In this document: positions 1-8,962 of the stretch, one piece after another
Layout of the letters: each line of letters starts with the position of its first letter
How positions within the stretch are numbered: position 1 is the stretch's first letter
Assembly (NCBI GenBank): GCA_913776825.1
Contig: CAJYPV010000026.1
Coordinates: 434,001-498,000, forward strand
DNA: 64,000 bases
Reading direction: 5' to 3'
From: Burkholderiaceae bacterium
Lineage (GTDB): Bacteria; Pseudomonadota; Gammaproteobacteria; Burkholderiales; Burkholderiaceae_C
Translations under genes and position numbers: made by a program
The notes under the pieces: model-generated
What the model was told of the DNA's origin: nothing
Database searches by the model: none
Seen by the model: only the letters and a program-made list of their open reading frames with translations

Positions 1-1
1 T

Positions 2-826
2 CTGGTGCTGGCACTTGGCGTGATCTTCTACCGCTGGAAGAGCGGTCAGATCGGTCAGGGTTACGCCCGGATGGCCCTGGTGGTGGCATACATGCTGTTG
101 CTGGTCGGGCTGCTCTACACCACGAAGACGCGCAGCGCCTGGATCTCGGTGCTGTTCATCTTCGCGATGTACGGCCTGTTCCGGGAGCGTCGCTATCTGG
201 TCTATCTGGTGCTGGGCGGCATGGCCGCCATGGCAGCGCTGCCGGAATTGCGCGAACGGGTCATGGGCTTGTCGGAGGGAAATCAGGTGGTGCAGTACGC
301 CAAGCTGAACTCCTTTGCGTGGCGCAAGCTGCTGTGGGCGGATGCGCTGGGGTGGATGTCGCCGTCGCGCTACATCACCGGCTATGGCGCGGAGAGCTTC
401 ATGTTCCATTCGCCGACCTTCTTCTCGATGGCCGGTGGTCGCAACTGGGGCGCGCACAGCGCCGTGGTGCAGGTGTTCTTTGAACTCGGCATCTTCGGTG
501 CCGCGGCGTACGGATGGATCTACCTCACGACGCTGAGGATGCTGAAACGTTTGTGGCGCTCCTACCGATTGCTGGCGCTGATCAGCACGGTGCTGCTGGT
601 GGGGAATTTTCTGGTTTCGCTGTCGGACAACATGTTGTCCTACCTTATCTACAACTGGTACTTCTGGTTCTGCATGGGCGCGGTGTGTGCACTGGCCATG
701 CGGCAGTCGGATAGCCGATCTGAATCGAGCCGGAGATACGACGCATGGGCCGTCACGCAACCCTTGACGAGAGTCCCGACATCGGCGGTCGCCGAGGTCT
801 CGACACGTCCGGTGTGGCGCCGATGA
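2..826 (+). CDS. O-antigen ligase/Wzy-type polysaccharide polymerase, 5' truncated by window edge
   Basis: Integral membrane protein of the O-antigen ligase/polymerase (Wzy_C) type. This family polymerises lipid-linked repeat units or transfers polymer to an acceptor at the periplasmic face of the inner membrane. The visible 274 codons contain several hydrophobic segments and a large periplasmic loop with the RSAW element and Y/G-rich stretch typical of the family. The frame is open to the left edge, so the GTG at 5 is probably internal and the N-terminal half is missing. The stop (824-826) overlaps the ATG of the next gene as ATGA, which points to translational coupling at the head of a long EPS operon. 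Polymerase versus ligase cannot be decided from a fragment, but a neighbouring Wzx flippase favours polymerase. Confidence 0.8.
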   Translation: MVLALGVIFYRWKSGQIGQGYARMALVVAYMLLLVGLLYTTKTRSAWISVLFIFAMYGLFRERRYLVYLVLGGMAAMAALPELRERVMGLSEGNQVVQYAKLNSFAWRKLLWADALGWMSPSRYITGYGAESFMFHSPTFFSMAGGRNWGAHSAVVQVFFELGIFGAAAYGWIYLTTLRMLKRLWRSYRLLALISTVLLVGNFLVSLSDNMLSYLIYNWYFWFCMGAVCALAMRQSDSRSESSRRYDAWAVTQPLTRVPTSAVAEVSTRPVWRR

Positions 827-1842
827 CCGCCGGTGCAGTGAGCCACGCGACGGAGCGTTCCCCGGTCCTGGATGGCGTGCGTGCCATGAGCATCCTGGCC
901 GTGCTGTGGACGCATCTCTTCCCGTTCCGCCTCATGGGCGTGCCGCTGAACGAATCGCTGGGCATGCTGGGCATGGCCCTGTTCTTCATTCTGTCGGGCT
1001 ACCTGATCACCATTCAATTGCTCAAGCAGCCTACCGTCACGTCCTTCGTGGCGCGTCGGCTGCTGCGGGTCGTGCCTGCGGCCTGGCTGTGCCTGACCGT
1101 GGTGTGGCTGTGGCAGCCCGTGGCGCTGGAAACAGCGCTGGCCAACCTGTTCTTCTACGCCAACCTGCCGCCGCAACGCCTGACACCGCCGGTGGACCAC
1201 TTCTGGAGCCTCTGCCTGGAGGTCCAGTTCTACATGCTGTCGGCGGTGCTGTTATGGCTGCGCCCTCGGGCGGTCTGGTGGCTGTTCCCCGCCTTGCTGG
1301 CGGTGATGACCGGACTCCGTCTGAACTTTCAGGTGACCGCTTCCAGCATTACCTGGTTCCGGGCGGATGATTTGCTGGCGGGGGCTTGCATGGCCCTGGT
1401 GATGAATTCGCGCCACTGGCCCGCGGTGCGCGCGCAGCTGAGTCGCCGCGGCGTCATTCCACTGACGCTGGCCTTGCTGCTGGCCAGTTGCATCCTTTTG
1501 CATGGCTGGGTGAATCCGCTGACCTATCTGCGACCGTATTTCGCGGCCGCCTTCGTCGGCGCGCTGATGTGTCAGGCGGGGCATCCGTTGTCGCACTGGC
1601 TGGGCGGCACCCGACTTGCCTATATCGCTTCGATTTCCTACGCACTTTACGTGTGGCACTTGCCCCTGGCGGCCACCTGGCTGGGAAGCGGCGACGTCTG
1701 GATCAAATATCTCAAACGACCGCTTCTGCTGCTGGTGGTCTTCGGCATCGCGCATGTCTCGACGTTTTATGTCGAACAGCGCTTCAACGAGCTGGCCAAG
1801 CGTGTCGGGGCAAGGCGCGGCCAGCGGCTGAAGGAGGTCTGA
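823..1842 (+). CDS. Acyltransferase family 3 membrane protein (OafA-like), EPS decoration
   Basis: About 340 residues with roughly ten hydrophobic helices. The N-terminal segment LDGVRAMSILAVLWTH carries the Arg and His typical of acyltransferase family 3 proteins (OafA/ExoZ/YrhL), which move acetyl or other acyl groups from the cytoplasm onto surface sugars. I chose ATG 823 because it forms an ATGA overlap with the preceding stop. An in-frame ATG at 745 has a GGAG nine bases upstream but would overlap the preceding gene by 82 bp, so it is less likely. Two bases separate its end from the next gene. Likely role: O-acylation of the EPS made by this locus. The acyl group and sugar position cannot be read from sequence. 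Confidence 0.85.
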   Translation: MTAGAVSHATERSPVLDGVRAMSILAVLWTHLFPFRLMGVPLNESLGMLGMALFFILSGYLITIQLLKQPTVTSFVARRLLRVVPAAWLCLTVVWLWQPVALETALANLFFYANLPPQRLTPPVDHFWSLCLEVQFYMLSAVLLWLRPRAVWWLFPALLAVMTGLRLNFQVTASSITWFRADDLLAGACMALVMNSRHWPAVRAQLSRRGVIPLTLALLLASCILLHGWVNPLTYLRPYFAAAFVGALMCQAGHPLSHWLGGTRLAYIASISYALYVWHLPLAATWLGSGDVWIKYLKRPLLLLVVFGIAHVSTFYVEQRFNELAKRVGARRGQRLKEV

Positions 1843-1843
1843 A

Positions 1844-3337
1844 ATGAAGCTGTCATCACTTCCCCGCCCTCAGGTTCGCGCTGGAGGCCGGCGAGGTCAC
1901 CCATGGCTGTGCGCGCTTTCGGTGGCGGTCTCCGCCTGGTGGATCGCGGTGCCCGCCGCGCATGCCCAATCGAATGCCCCCGTCTGGGGATCGTTCGAAA
2001 CACCATTCGCCGCCCACTCGCCTTGGAACATGCGTCCGGTCGCCCCCGTGCTCGGGACCGCCACCGTGCCGACGTCGCAGTACTACCCGACATTGGCCGA
2101 GGGCACCTGGTCCACCGGCGTCTTCCGGGCCTTGGTCACCGATCCGCCCATGACGGTCTACCCGCTCACCGGCGCGGCCGGCGTGTGGGACCCGGACATG
2201 GAGGCCAATCGTGCCTCGGTCACCATTCCGCGCTGGCCAGCGGGCGTGACGCCGTCGACCGGTTCCGACGGCCATGCGGACATCATCGATGTCGACATGG
2301 GCATCGTGCATTCCTTTTTCCGGCTCAAGTTGGACAACGGTGTCTGGCGCGCGGGGCAGTACGCCTGGGCGCCGCTGCTCGGCCGGGGCTTCGGTGAGCC
2401 CGCGCACTACTATCAGGGCGCGCGCGCGGTCGGCGTGCCGGCCATCGGCGGTGTGATTCGACGCCATGAAGTGGATGATGGCCAGGCCTACTACCGCCAC
2501 GCGCTGGCGATGTCCCTGACCTACAACGGTCTGAGCCCGGCACCGACCTACATCTTCCCGGCCACCTCGGCCGATGCGACTGCCGCCACTCAGAACACCG
2601 GCAGCATCCCTCAAGGGGCTCTGCTGATGCTGCCGCCGGACTACGACACCTCCACCATCCAGAACCTGAAGCTGCGCAAGGTCGCCGAGACGCTGAAGCG
2701 ATACGGCGGCTATGCGGTGGACCGCAACACCGGCACGCCGTTCGTCATCTATGTCGAGAACGGCAGCAACTTCAAGCTGATGGGCGAGACCTGGGACAAC
2801 GAAACCGCCAACCAGCTGGAGCGCATGCGTGCCGCCTTGCGGCAGGTGGTCAGCGTCTCGGGATGGCTCGACGGCAACGGGCAACCGCTGATTCCCGAAC
2901 AGCGGCTGAACCTGCTGTCGATGCGAGGGCAGTGGTACTTGCAGCGCAGCGCGCCATTGGGGACCTTTGAGACCTGGAAGCAGGCCGTCGTGTTCCCGGC
3001 GACCGCGACCGACGTGGTGCAGGTCAACTACAGCGCGCGGACGATCAGCAACATCGCCTGGGCCGCTCCGGTGGCCGGACAGCCCTACCGGCTGACCTCG
3101 CGCAGCACCGGCGGTGGGCGACTGAAGCTCGCGCTGTACGACAGCGTCGGCGTCAAGTTGTATGAGAGCCCCGAGCTGGCCAATGAGGAGTACGCCGACT
3201 TTATCTGGCCCACCGGACAGGCGCGGGTCGCGGTGTATGCCTACAGCGGCTCCTCCGGGGTGCAGTCGACCGTGGGTGGGACCCTGATCAGCAATCAGCC
3301 GCTGACGGAGATGTCCGGAAAGATCTTGATGAAATGA
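1844..3337 (+). CDS. Large secreted protein of unknown function, EPS-associated (paralogue A)
   Basis: 497 residues. A GGAGGT sits just before the ATG. The N-terminus has a basic stretch, a hydrophobic core and an AHA-Q cleavage site near residue 41, consistent with Sec export. The body starts with SPWN near residue 61. It then carries DGHADI followed by HSF, a QGALLMLPPDYD element, and KRYGGYAVDRNTGTPFVIY. I recall a similar motif order from uncharacterised secreted proteins annotated as hypothetical in other bacteria, but I cannot name a family. The C-terminal ~120 residues look like a separate beta-sandwich. A full-length paralogue lies one gene downstream (3981-5501), and about half the aligned core positions look identical by eye. 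Its place inside an EPS operon suggests an extracytoplasmic role on the polymer, as an enzyme or a binding protein. This is inference only. Confidence 0.75.
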   Translation: MKLSSLPRPQVRAGGRRGHPWLCALSVAVSAWWIAVPAAHAQSNAPVWGSFETPFAAHSPWNMRPVAPVLGTATVPTSQYYPTLAEGTWSTGVFRALVTDPPMTVYPLTGAAGVWDPDMEANRASVTIPRWPAGVTPSTGSDGHADIIDVDMGIVHSFFRLKLDNGVWRAGQYAWAPLLGRGFGEPAHYYQGARAVGVPAIGGVIRRHEVDDGQAYYRHALAMSLTYNGLSPAPTYIFPATSADATAATQNTGSIPQGALLMLPPDYDTSTIQNLKLRKVAETLKRYGGYAVDRNTGTPFVIYVENGSNFKLMGETWDNETANQLERMRAALRQVVSVSGWLDGNGQPLIPEQRLNLLSMRGQWYLQRSAPLGTFETWKQAVVFPATATDVVQVNYSARTISNIAWAAPVAGQPYRLTSRSTGGGRLKLALYDSVGVKLYESPELANEEYADFIWPTGQARVAVYAYSGSSGVQSTVGGTLISNQPLTEMSGKILMK

Positions 3338-3951
3338 GAGACCAGGACTGGCTTGCCGATCTGAACCGCTGTGGTGGCGGTGGCGCATGGCGCAGGGAGC
3401 AATCCCTGTGGGCCCTGTGGGTGTATCGCTTCGGCCGTCGGGTCGATGCGATGCCCGACGGGGTGGGTCGGCGGCTGCGCACGAAGCTGTACTGGCTGAT
3501 GTTCCGTGGGGTGGAAACCTTCACGGGCATCAGCCTGCCCAAGGAATGCCGGATCGGCCCTGGCCTGCGCATCTGGCATTTCGGTGGCGTGTTCGTCAAT
3601 CCGGCCACGGTGATCGGCGCCGGATGCACGCTGCGTCAGGGCGTGACGCTGGGCAATCGGGTCGAGGATGGCCCGTGTCCGGTCCTGGAGGACGGTGTGG
3701 AGTTGGGCGCATACGCCCAGGTGCTGGGCGGCGTCCGTCTGGGGCGCGGTTGCAAGGTCGGCGCCATGGCCGTCGTGCTGCAGGACGTGCCGGCCGGCGC
3801 GACGGCCGTGGGCAACCCGGCCCGGATCCTGCTTGCGACGTCTGAGGCCGGTTCCGCCGTGCCATCCGGCCCGACGGCCGCCGCGTCCGACGCCTTGCCC
3901 AGCTTGGCAACGGGCAGCGCGGCGTCGGCGGTGTCGCCGAGCCACCCTTGA
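3334..3951 (+). CDS. Left-handed beta-helix O-acetyltransferase (serine acetyltransferase-like)
   Basis: 205 residues; the start overlaps the previous stop as ATGA. The N-terminal helical part (about 1-60) precedes hexapeptide repeats from about residue 70 to 165, including GAGCTLRQGVTLGN, LEDGVELGAYAQVLGGV and KVGAMAVVLQDVPAGATAVGNPARI. This is the left-handed beta-helix fold of CysE/colanic-acid acetyltransferase-like enzymes that use acetyl-CoA in the cytoplasm. In this context an EPS sugar or lipid-linked intermediate is a more likely acceptor than serine. The last ~35 residues are Ala/Ser/Pro-rich and probably disordered. The gene sits between the two secreted paralogues, which suggests all three act on the same modification. 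Confidence 0.82.
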   Translation: MRDQDWLADLNRCGGGGAWRREQSLWALWVYRFGRRVDAMPDGVGRRLRTKLYWLMFRGVETFTGISLPKECRIGPGLRIWHFGGVFVNPATVIGAGCTLRQGVTLGNRVEDGPCPVLEDGVELGAYAQVLGGVRLGRGCKVGAMAVVLQDVPAGATAVGNPARILLATSEAGSAVPSGPTAAASDALPSLATGSAASAVSPSHP

Positions 3952-3980
3952 CGGCTCCGTCCGAATAGAAAGAACCTTGA

Positions 3981-5501
3981 ATGAAGACGCAGTGGGATCG
4001 ACGCCGATGGTGCGGTGCGGGTCTGGGCCTCGCGGCAGGTCTGAGCGCGCCCTGGCTTCAGGCGGCAGAACAGGCGTCTGCCTCCGAGTCCGGCGCCTCG
4101 ACGGACAGCTCGGCGCGAAAGGTCAAGCCTGGGTCGGGCAGCAAGCCGGACCGACCGGACCGACCAGGTGGCCGTGAGCGCTTCGGCACGGCGATGCGGC
4201 CGTTCTCGGCCCAGTCGCCGTGGAACTCGCGTCCGGTTGATCCGGTGCTGGGCACGGACGAGATTCCGCGCGACTCCTACTTCCCGACGCTCGAGTCAGG
4301 CACCTGGTCCACCGGCGTATTCGTCGCCCGTCCGACCGACCGCCCGCAGCGGGTTGTCGGTCTGGTGGGAGAGAAGGGCGTCTGGGATCCCGATGCGGAA
4401 GAGTTCCAGACCGAGATCGTCGTCCCGCATTGGCCGTCCGATGTGTTGCCGGCCAATGGGGCCGACGGCCATGCGGACATCGTGGATGAAGCCGCCGGCG
4501 TGATCCATTCGTTCTACAAGCTCAAGCAGGTGGATGGCGAATGGCGTTCGCGGCAATACGCCTGGACGCGGCTGGATGGCCGCGGCTGGGGCGACCCCGC
4601 CCATTACTTCCAGGGCGCGCGCGCGGCGGCCGTGCCCACCATGGGCGGCCTGCTGCGGACTCATGAACTGGCGGAAGACAGCGGCCCGATTCAGCACGCG
4701 CTGGCCATCTCGCTGACCTTCAGCGGCCTGAGCGCCGATCCGTCGTATGTCTTCCCGGCCACCTCGTCGGACAGCGGCGCCAACAAGAACAAGGGCAAGA
4801 TTCCCGAAGGCGCACTGTTGATGCTGCCCGCTGACTTCGACAGCGCCAGCTTCAGTGATCCCCGCCTGCGCCGCATTGCCGAGGCGCTCAAGCGTTACGG
4901 CGGTTATGTGGTGGACCGCAATGTCGGGACGCCCTTTGTCATCTATGCGGAGATGGGCAGCAATGCGCGCCTGCATCCGGCCGGACGATGGGATTCGAAG
5001 GTGGCGGGCGAACTCGACCGAATTCGCGCCGCGCTGCGCCCCGTGGTGTCGGCCAAGTCCTGGCTCGATGGCGAAGGGCGACCGGTCGAACTTCAGCAGC
5101 CGATGAATCTGCTGTCGATGCGCGGCAAGTGGCGCTCGGAGCGCGGCGATATCCAGGGACGCTTCGAAACCTGGCGTCAGGCCGTGGTGTTTGACGCGGC
5201 CAAGCGCGACAGCGTCCTGGTCGCGAATTCGCCGCGTCTGCTCAGCAGCGTCACCTGGGCGCGACCCAAGCCGGGGCAGCGTTGCCGATTGACGGCCAGG
5301 GTGAGCGGCGATGTCCGGATGCGACTCGATCTGCGAGGCAGCGATGGTGTCCGTGTGGCGTGGGGCAGCGCGCCCCTGGCCGATGGCCAGAGCGTCGACT
5401 TCGACTGGCCGGACAGTGTGACCGCAGCGCGCGTCGCCGTGCATGCCCTGGCGGCCGGGCCTGGATGGGCGCGCGGTGACCTGCGGGTGATCGAAGGATG
5501 A
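3981..5501 (+). CDS. Large secreted protein of unknown function, EPS-associated (paralogue B)
   Basis: 506 residues, paralogous over its whole length to the protein at 1844-3337. Shared blocks include SPWN (near residue 77), GTWSTGVF, DGHADIVDEAAGVIHSF, DPAHYFQGARA, EGALLMLPADFD, RYGGYVVDRNVGTPFVIY, LNLLSMRGKW and ETWRQAVVF. The export signal differs: MKTQWDRRRWC followed by a Gly/Ala/Leu stretch and AEQ looks like a twin-arginine signal rather than a plain Sec one, although the consensus is imperfect. Residues ~35-65 form a charged Ser/Lys/Pro linker absent from paralogue A. The stop overlaps the start of the following glycosyltransferase (ATGA). Function is unknown; an extracytoplasmic polymer-modifying or binding role is inferred from context. 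Confidence 0.75.
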   Translation: MKTQWDRRRWCGAGLGLAAGLSAPWLQAAEQASASESGASTDSSARKVKPGSGSKPDRPDRPGGRERFGTAMRPFSAQSPWNSRPVDPVLGTDEIPRDSYFPTLESGTWSTGVFVARPTDRPQRVVGLVGEKGVWDPDAEEFQTEIVVPHWPSDVLPANGADGHADIVDEAAGVIHSFYKLKQVDGEWRSRQYAWTRLDGRGWGDPAHYFQGARAAAVPTMGGLLRTHELAEDSGPIQHALAISLTFSGLSADPSYVFPATSSDSGANKNKGKIPEGALLMLPADFDSASFSDPRLRRIAEALKRYGGYVVDRNVGTPFVIYAEMGSNARLHPAGRWDSKVAGELDRIRAALRPVVSAKSWLDGEGRPVELQQPMNLLSMRGKWRSERGDIQGRFETWRQAVVFDAAKRDSVLVANSPRLLSSVTWARPKPGQRCRLTARVSGDVRMRLDLRGSDGVRVAWGSAPLADGQSVDFDWPDSVTAARVAVHALAAGPGWARGDLRVIEG

Positions 5502-6799
5502 GCGCGCTGCAGAAAGTGTCCATGAGCGGTGCCACGGGCGTCGGTGCGTCGCATGGACTAAATGAAGATCAAGGAACGTCGGCAAGGAATGTTGTGAAGG
5601 TCGCCTATCTCGTCAACCACTATCCCAAGGTGAGCCACACCTTCATCCGCCGCGAGATCCTGGCGCTGGAGAAGCAGGGCGTGCCGGTGATGCGTCTGGC
5701 CGTGCGCGGCTGGGACGATGCCGCGCCGGACCCGCAGGACCAGGACGAAAAGTCCCGCACCCAGTACCTGCTGCAAGGCGGCGTGCGCGAGCTGCTCGGC
5801 GCGACCTTCGGCGAAGCGCTGCGGGCGCCCGGCCGCTTCCTGTCCGCGCTCAAGCTCGCGCTGGGCATGGGCCGTCGATCGGATCGCCCCTGGCCGCTGC
5901 ACCTGGTCTATCTGGCCGAAGCCTGCGTGGCGGCGCGGATGCTGCGCGACGGCGGTGCGACCCATCTGCATGCGCACTTCGGCACCAATTCGGCAGAGGT
6001 GGCGATGCTGGCGCATGCGCTCGGCGGTCCCGGCTACAGCTTCACCGTGCATGGCCCGGAGGAATTCGACAAGCCGGAGTTCCTGCACCTCGGCGAGAAG
6101 ATCCGTCGCGCCCGCTTCGTCGTGGCCATCACCTCGTTCTGCCGCAGCCAGCTCTATCGCTGGGTGGACCGGCACCAGTGGGGCAAGGTGCGCATCGTGC
6201 ATTGCGGGCTGGAGCCCGCATTCCACAAGGTGGAGGCGCCGCCGCCCAGCGGGCGACGACTGGTCTGCGTCGGTCGTCTGTCCGAGCAGAAGGGCCATTT
6301 GCTGCTGATCGAGGCCGCCGCGCTGGTGGCCGCGCAGGAGCCTGATTTCGAACTGGTGCTCGCGGGCGATGGCGAGTTGCGCCGTCCCATCGAGGACCGC
6401 ATCGCGGCGTTGCAGCTCGGCGGCCATGTGCGCATCACCGGCTGGATCGGCAGCGACCAGGTTCGGACCGAGATGCTGAATGCGCGCGCGCTGGTGCTGG
6501 CCAGTTTCGCGGAAGGCCTGCCCGTCGTGGTGATGGAAGCGATGGCGCTGGGACGCCCGGTCGTGAGCACCGGCATCGCCGGCATTCCCGAGCTGATCCA
6601 GCCGGGCGACAACGGCTGGCTGGTGCCCGCCGGCGATGCCCAGGCCCTGGCCGAGGCGATGCTGGCCTGCCTGCGCTGCGACGACCACGCGCTGCAGCGC
6701 ATGGGCGAGTCCGCACGCACCCGCGTGCTGGCCCGCCATGATGTGGATGTGGAGGCCGCCCGACTGGCCGGCCTGTTCCGGGAGCATGCCCATGCTTGA
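5498..6799 (+). CDS. Glycosyltransferase family 4 (GT-B), WcaL/EpsF-like
   Basis: Cytoplasmic GT-B glycosyltransferase adding one sugar to the lipid-linked EPS repeat unit. The catalytic part begins at about residue 33 with VAYLVNHYPKVSHTFIRREI, a signature of colanic-acid type WcaL/AmsK relatives. A Rossmann-like C-terminal domain follows, with LVCVGRLSEQKGHLLLIEA and the nucleotide-sugar-binding block FAEGLPVVVMEAMALGRPVVST (split here: FAEGLPVVVMEAM, then ALGRPVVST). The first 30 residues are poorly conserved in character, and the GTG at 5594 could also serve as start. ATG 5498 overlaps the upstream stop (ATGA) and is preferred. Its own stop overlaps the next gene by 8 bp. Donor and acceptor sugars are not predictable. 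Confidence 0.85.
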   Translation: MSALQKVSMSGATGVGASHGLNEDQGTSARNVVKVAYLVNHYPKVSHTFIRREILALEKQGVPVMRLAVRGWDDAAPDPQDQDEKSRTQYLLQGGVRELLGATFGEALRAPGRFLSALKLALGMGRRSDRPWPLHLVYLAEACVAARMLRDGGATHLHAHFGTNSAEVAMLAHALGGPGYSFTVHGPEEFDKPEFLHLGEKIRRARFVVAITSFCRSQLYRWVDRHQWGKVRIVHCGLEPAFHKVEAPPPSGRRLVCVGRLSEQKGHLLLIEAAALVAAQEPDFELVLAGDGELRRPIEDRIAALQLGGHVRITGWIGSDQVRTEMLNARALVLASFAEGLPVVVMEAMALGRPVVSTGIAGIPELIQPGDNGWLVPAGDAQALAEAMLACLRCDDHALQRMGESARTRVLARHDVDVEAARLAGLFREHAHA

Positions 6800-8000
6800 T
6801 GTGTTGAGTCATCTTCCCTGGCTGCTGCTCGTGCTGCTCAGCCTGTTGCTGGCGTTGCCCTGCGCCTTGCTGCTCGCGCAGGTGCTGCTGGCGCTGCGCG
6901 GCGATCGGCCCGTGCCGGAATTCCCGCGCCCGCCGCGCATCGCCGTGCTGATGCCGGCCCACAACGAAAGCACCGGCCTGCGGGCAACGCTGATGCAGGC
7001 CCTGTCGCAACTGCAGCCGCAGGACCGCTTGCTGGTGGTCGCGGATAACTGCACCGACGACACCGCCGCGCAGGCCCGCGAATTCGACGTCACCGTGGTC
7101 GAACGCTTCAACCAGACCGAGCGCGGCAAGGGATATGCGCTGGATCATGGCGTGCGTCATCTCGAAGCGCTGGCCCGCAAGGACGGCCTGCCGCCGGACG
7201 TGGTCATCGTGCTGGATGCCGATTGCGAGCTCGGTCCCAAGCTGCTGCCGCGCATCGCGTCGGTCGCCCATGCCACCGGTCGTCCGGTCCAGGCCACCTA
7301 CCTGATGCATGCGGCCAACGACGGCTTGAAGGCGCGCATCGCTGAATTCGCCATGCGCGTGAAGAACCTGGTGCGCCCGCGTGGCATGCACCAACTGGGC
7401 CTGCCGTGCGGGCTCTATGGCACCGGCATGGCCTTCCCCTGGGACGTGGTGGTGAAGGCGCCGCTGGCCAGCGGCCATCTCGCCGAGGACATGCAACTCG
7501 GCGTGCGACTCGCCCAGCTTGGCGCGCCGCCGATGCTGTGCGAGGACGCGCGGGTGACCAGCGTCTTCGCCAAGAGCCAGGAAGGTTCGGCCAGCCAGCG
7601 CACCCGATGGGAACACGGCCATCTCGCGATGCTGGTCGGCGAAGGTCCGCGTCTGCTGTGGCAATCGATGCGGCCCGGCAAGGGCGCGCAGTTGCTGCAG
7701 GTGATGGACATGCTGGTGCCGCCGCTGGCCTTGCTCGCGATGCTGTTGAGCGCCTGGACGGTGCTGCAACTGCTGCCGGCGCTGCTGCTGGGCTGGGTCG
7801 CGCCGCTGCTGATCGCGGTGGCGGGCGTGGCGATGCTGGGTCTGTCGATCGTGCTGGCGCAGCAGCGCTGGGCCTCGGACATCCTCAGCCTGTCGGAACT
7901 CGCGCGCGCGCCGATGATCGTGCTGGGCAAGTTGCCGCTGTATCTGCGTTTCGTGGTGAAGCGCCAGGTCGACTGGGTGCGCACCAAGCGCGACACCTGA
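6792..8000 (+). CDS. Membrane glycosyltransferase family 2 (processive-type GT2)
   Basis: 402 residues. There is one N-terminal hydrophobic helix (about 10-36), a cytoplasmic GT-A domain and two or three C-terminal helices (about 305-360). Catalytic signatures are visible: MPAHNES (54-60), DAD (142-144), ED (232-233) and QRTRW (269-273, the QxxRW motif). This places it with membrane GT2 enzymes related to cellulose/hyaluronan synthases and EPS GT2 proteins. I chose ATG 6792 because a GGAG lies seven bases upstream; it overlaps the preceding gene by 8 bp. Likely role: sugar transfer in EPS repeat-unit assembly. A processive role is possible given the QxxRW motif, but the surrounding Wzx/Wzy genes argue for one-sugar addition. 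Confidence 0.85.
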   Translation: MLDVLSHLPWLLLVLLSLLLALPCALLLAQVLLALRGDRPVPEFPRPPRIAVLMPAHNESTGLRATLMQALSQLQPQDRLLVVADNCTDDTAAQAREFDVTVVERFNQTERGKGYALDHGVRHLEALARKDGLPPDVVIVLDADCELGPKLLPRIASVAHATGRPVQATYLMHAANDGLKARIAEFAMRVKNLVRPRGMHQLGLPCGLYGTGMAFPWDVVVKAPLASGHLAEDMQLGVRLAQLGAPPMLCEDARVTSVFAKSQEGSASQRTRWEHGHLAMLVGEGPRLLWQSMRPGKGAQLLQVMDMLVPPLALLAMLLSAWTVLQLLPALLLGWVAPLLIAVAGVAMLGLSIVLAQQRWASDILSLSELARAPMIVLGKLPLYLRFVVKRQVDWVRTKRDT

Positions 8001-8082
8001 TGCGCCCTGATGACCTGCCCGCGACCGCAGGCGCCCGATCGCGCCTGCTGCCGCTGATGCTTCTCCGATTGCCCCGACCACG

Positions 8083-8901
8083 ATGACTGCCATGACCGCC
8101 ACGACCGCCCCATCGACCTTGACCTCCGCCGCCGGCCTGCCCACGATCCCGGTGGATGGGCTGCCTTTTGTCGCCACCACCGTGTCGCCACTGGCGGACC
8201 ACATCGTCGCCCAGGCCGGCGCCGGCCATGGCGGCTGGGTGGTGACGCCCAACATCGACATCCTGCGCCGCTGGCGCATGGACGCCGACTTCCGCCAGGT
8301 CGTGGCCGATGCGAATGTCTTCACCGCCGATGGTCGCCCCATCGTCTGGGCCAGCCAGTTGCAGGGCACGCCGCTGCCGGCGCGCCTCACCGGCTCCGAC
8401 CTGTTCATCGAACTGGTGCGCAAGGCCCATGCGGCCGGACTGCGCATTGCGATGATCGGCGGCAATGAAGGCGCGGCCGAGGCCGCCGCTGCCAAGCTGC
8501 TGCCGCAGGCGGCGCCGGGTTCGGTGCTGTGCCTGTGCCCGCCGTTCGGATTCGAGCAGCAGCCGGCGGAGATGGCCCGCATTCAACAACTGCTGACCGA
8601 AGGCCGGCCGCACATCGTCTTCATCGGCCTGGGCTCGCCCAAGCAGGAGAAGCTGATCCAGCGCCTGCGTCCGCTGGCGCCGCAGGCCTGGTACCTGGGC
8701 GTGGGCGTGAGCTTCAGCTTCGTCGCCGGTGATGTGAAGCGCGCGCCGGGCTGGATGCAGCGCAGCGGCCTGGAGTGGCTGCATCGCCTGACGCAGGAAC
8801 CCGGGCGGCTGGCCAAGCGCTATCTGGTGGATGGCATTCCGTTTGCGATCGGCTTGTTGTGGCGGTCGGCGACTCGCCGCGGCCGCTCCACCGCCTCTTG
8901 A
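8083..8901 (+). CDS. WecG/TagA/CpsF family glycosyltransferase (GT26)
   Basis: 272 residues. Recognised by TPNIDILRRWRMDADFR (about residues 51-67), the ADGRPIVWAS block just after, IGGNEG, and the GLGSPKQEKLI element near residue 185. This is the order found in WecG (ManNAcA transfer), TagA and CpsF. These are membrane-associated cytoplasmic transferases that usually add the second sugar to undecaprenyl-linked intermediates. WecB and a nucleotide-sugar dehydrogenase encoded elsewhere in the locus could supply an N-acetyl-hexosamine uronate donor. The start is uncertain between ATG 8083 and ATG 8092, with no strong ribosome binding site at either. It lies 82 bp after the GT2 gene. Confidence 0.85.
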   Translation: MTAMTATTAPSTLTSAAGLPTIPVDGLPFVATTVSPLADHIVAQAGAGHGGWVVTPNIDILRRWRMDADFRQVVADANVFTADGRPIVWASQLQGTPLPARLTGSDLFIELVRKAHAAGLRIAMIGGNEGAAEAAAAKLLPQAAPGSVLCLCPPFGFEQQPAEMARIQQLLTEGRPHIVFIGLGSPKQEKLIQRLRPLAPQAWYLGVGVSFSFVAGDVKRAPGWMQRSGLEWLHRLTQEPGRLAKRYLVDGIPFAIGLLWRSATRRGRSTAS

Positions 8902-8962
8902 TCGACCCAGCGCGGCCGCTTGACCGGCCGCTGGATGTATTGACTTTCATCTCTGCACTCGC

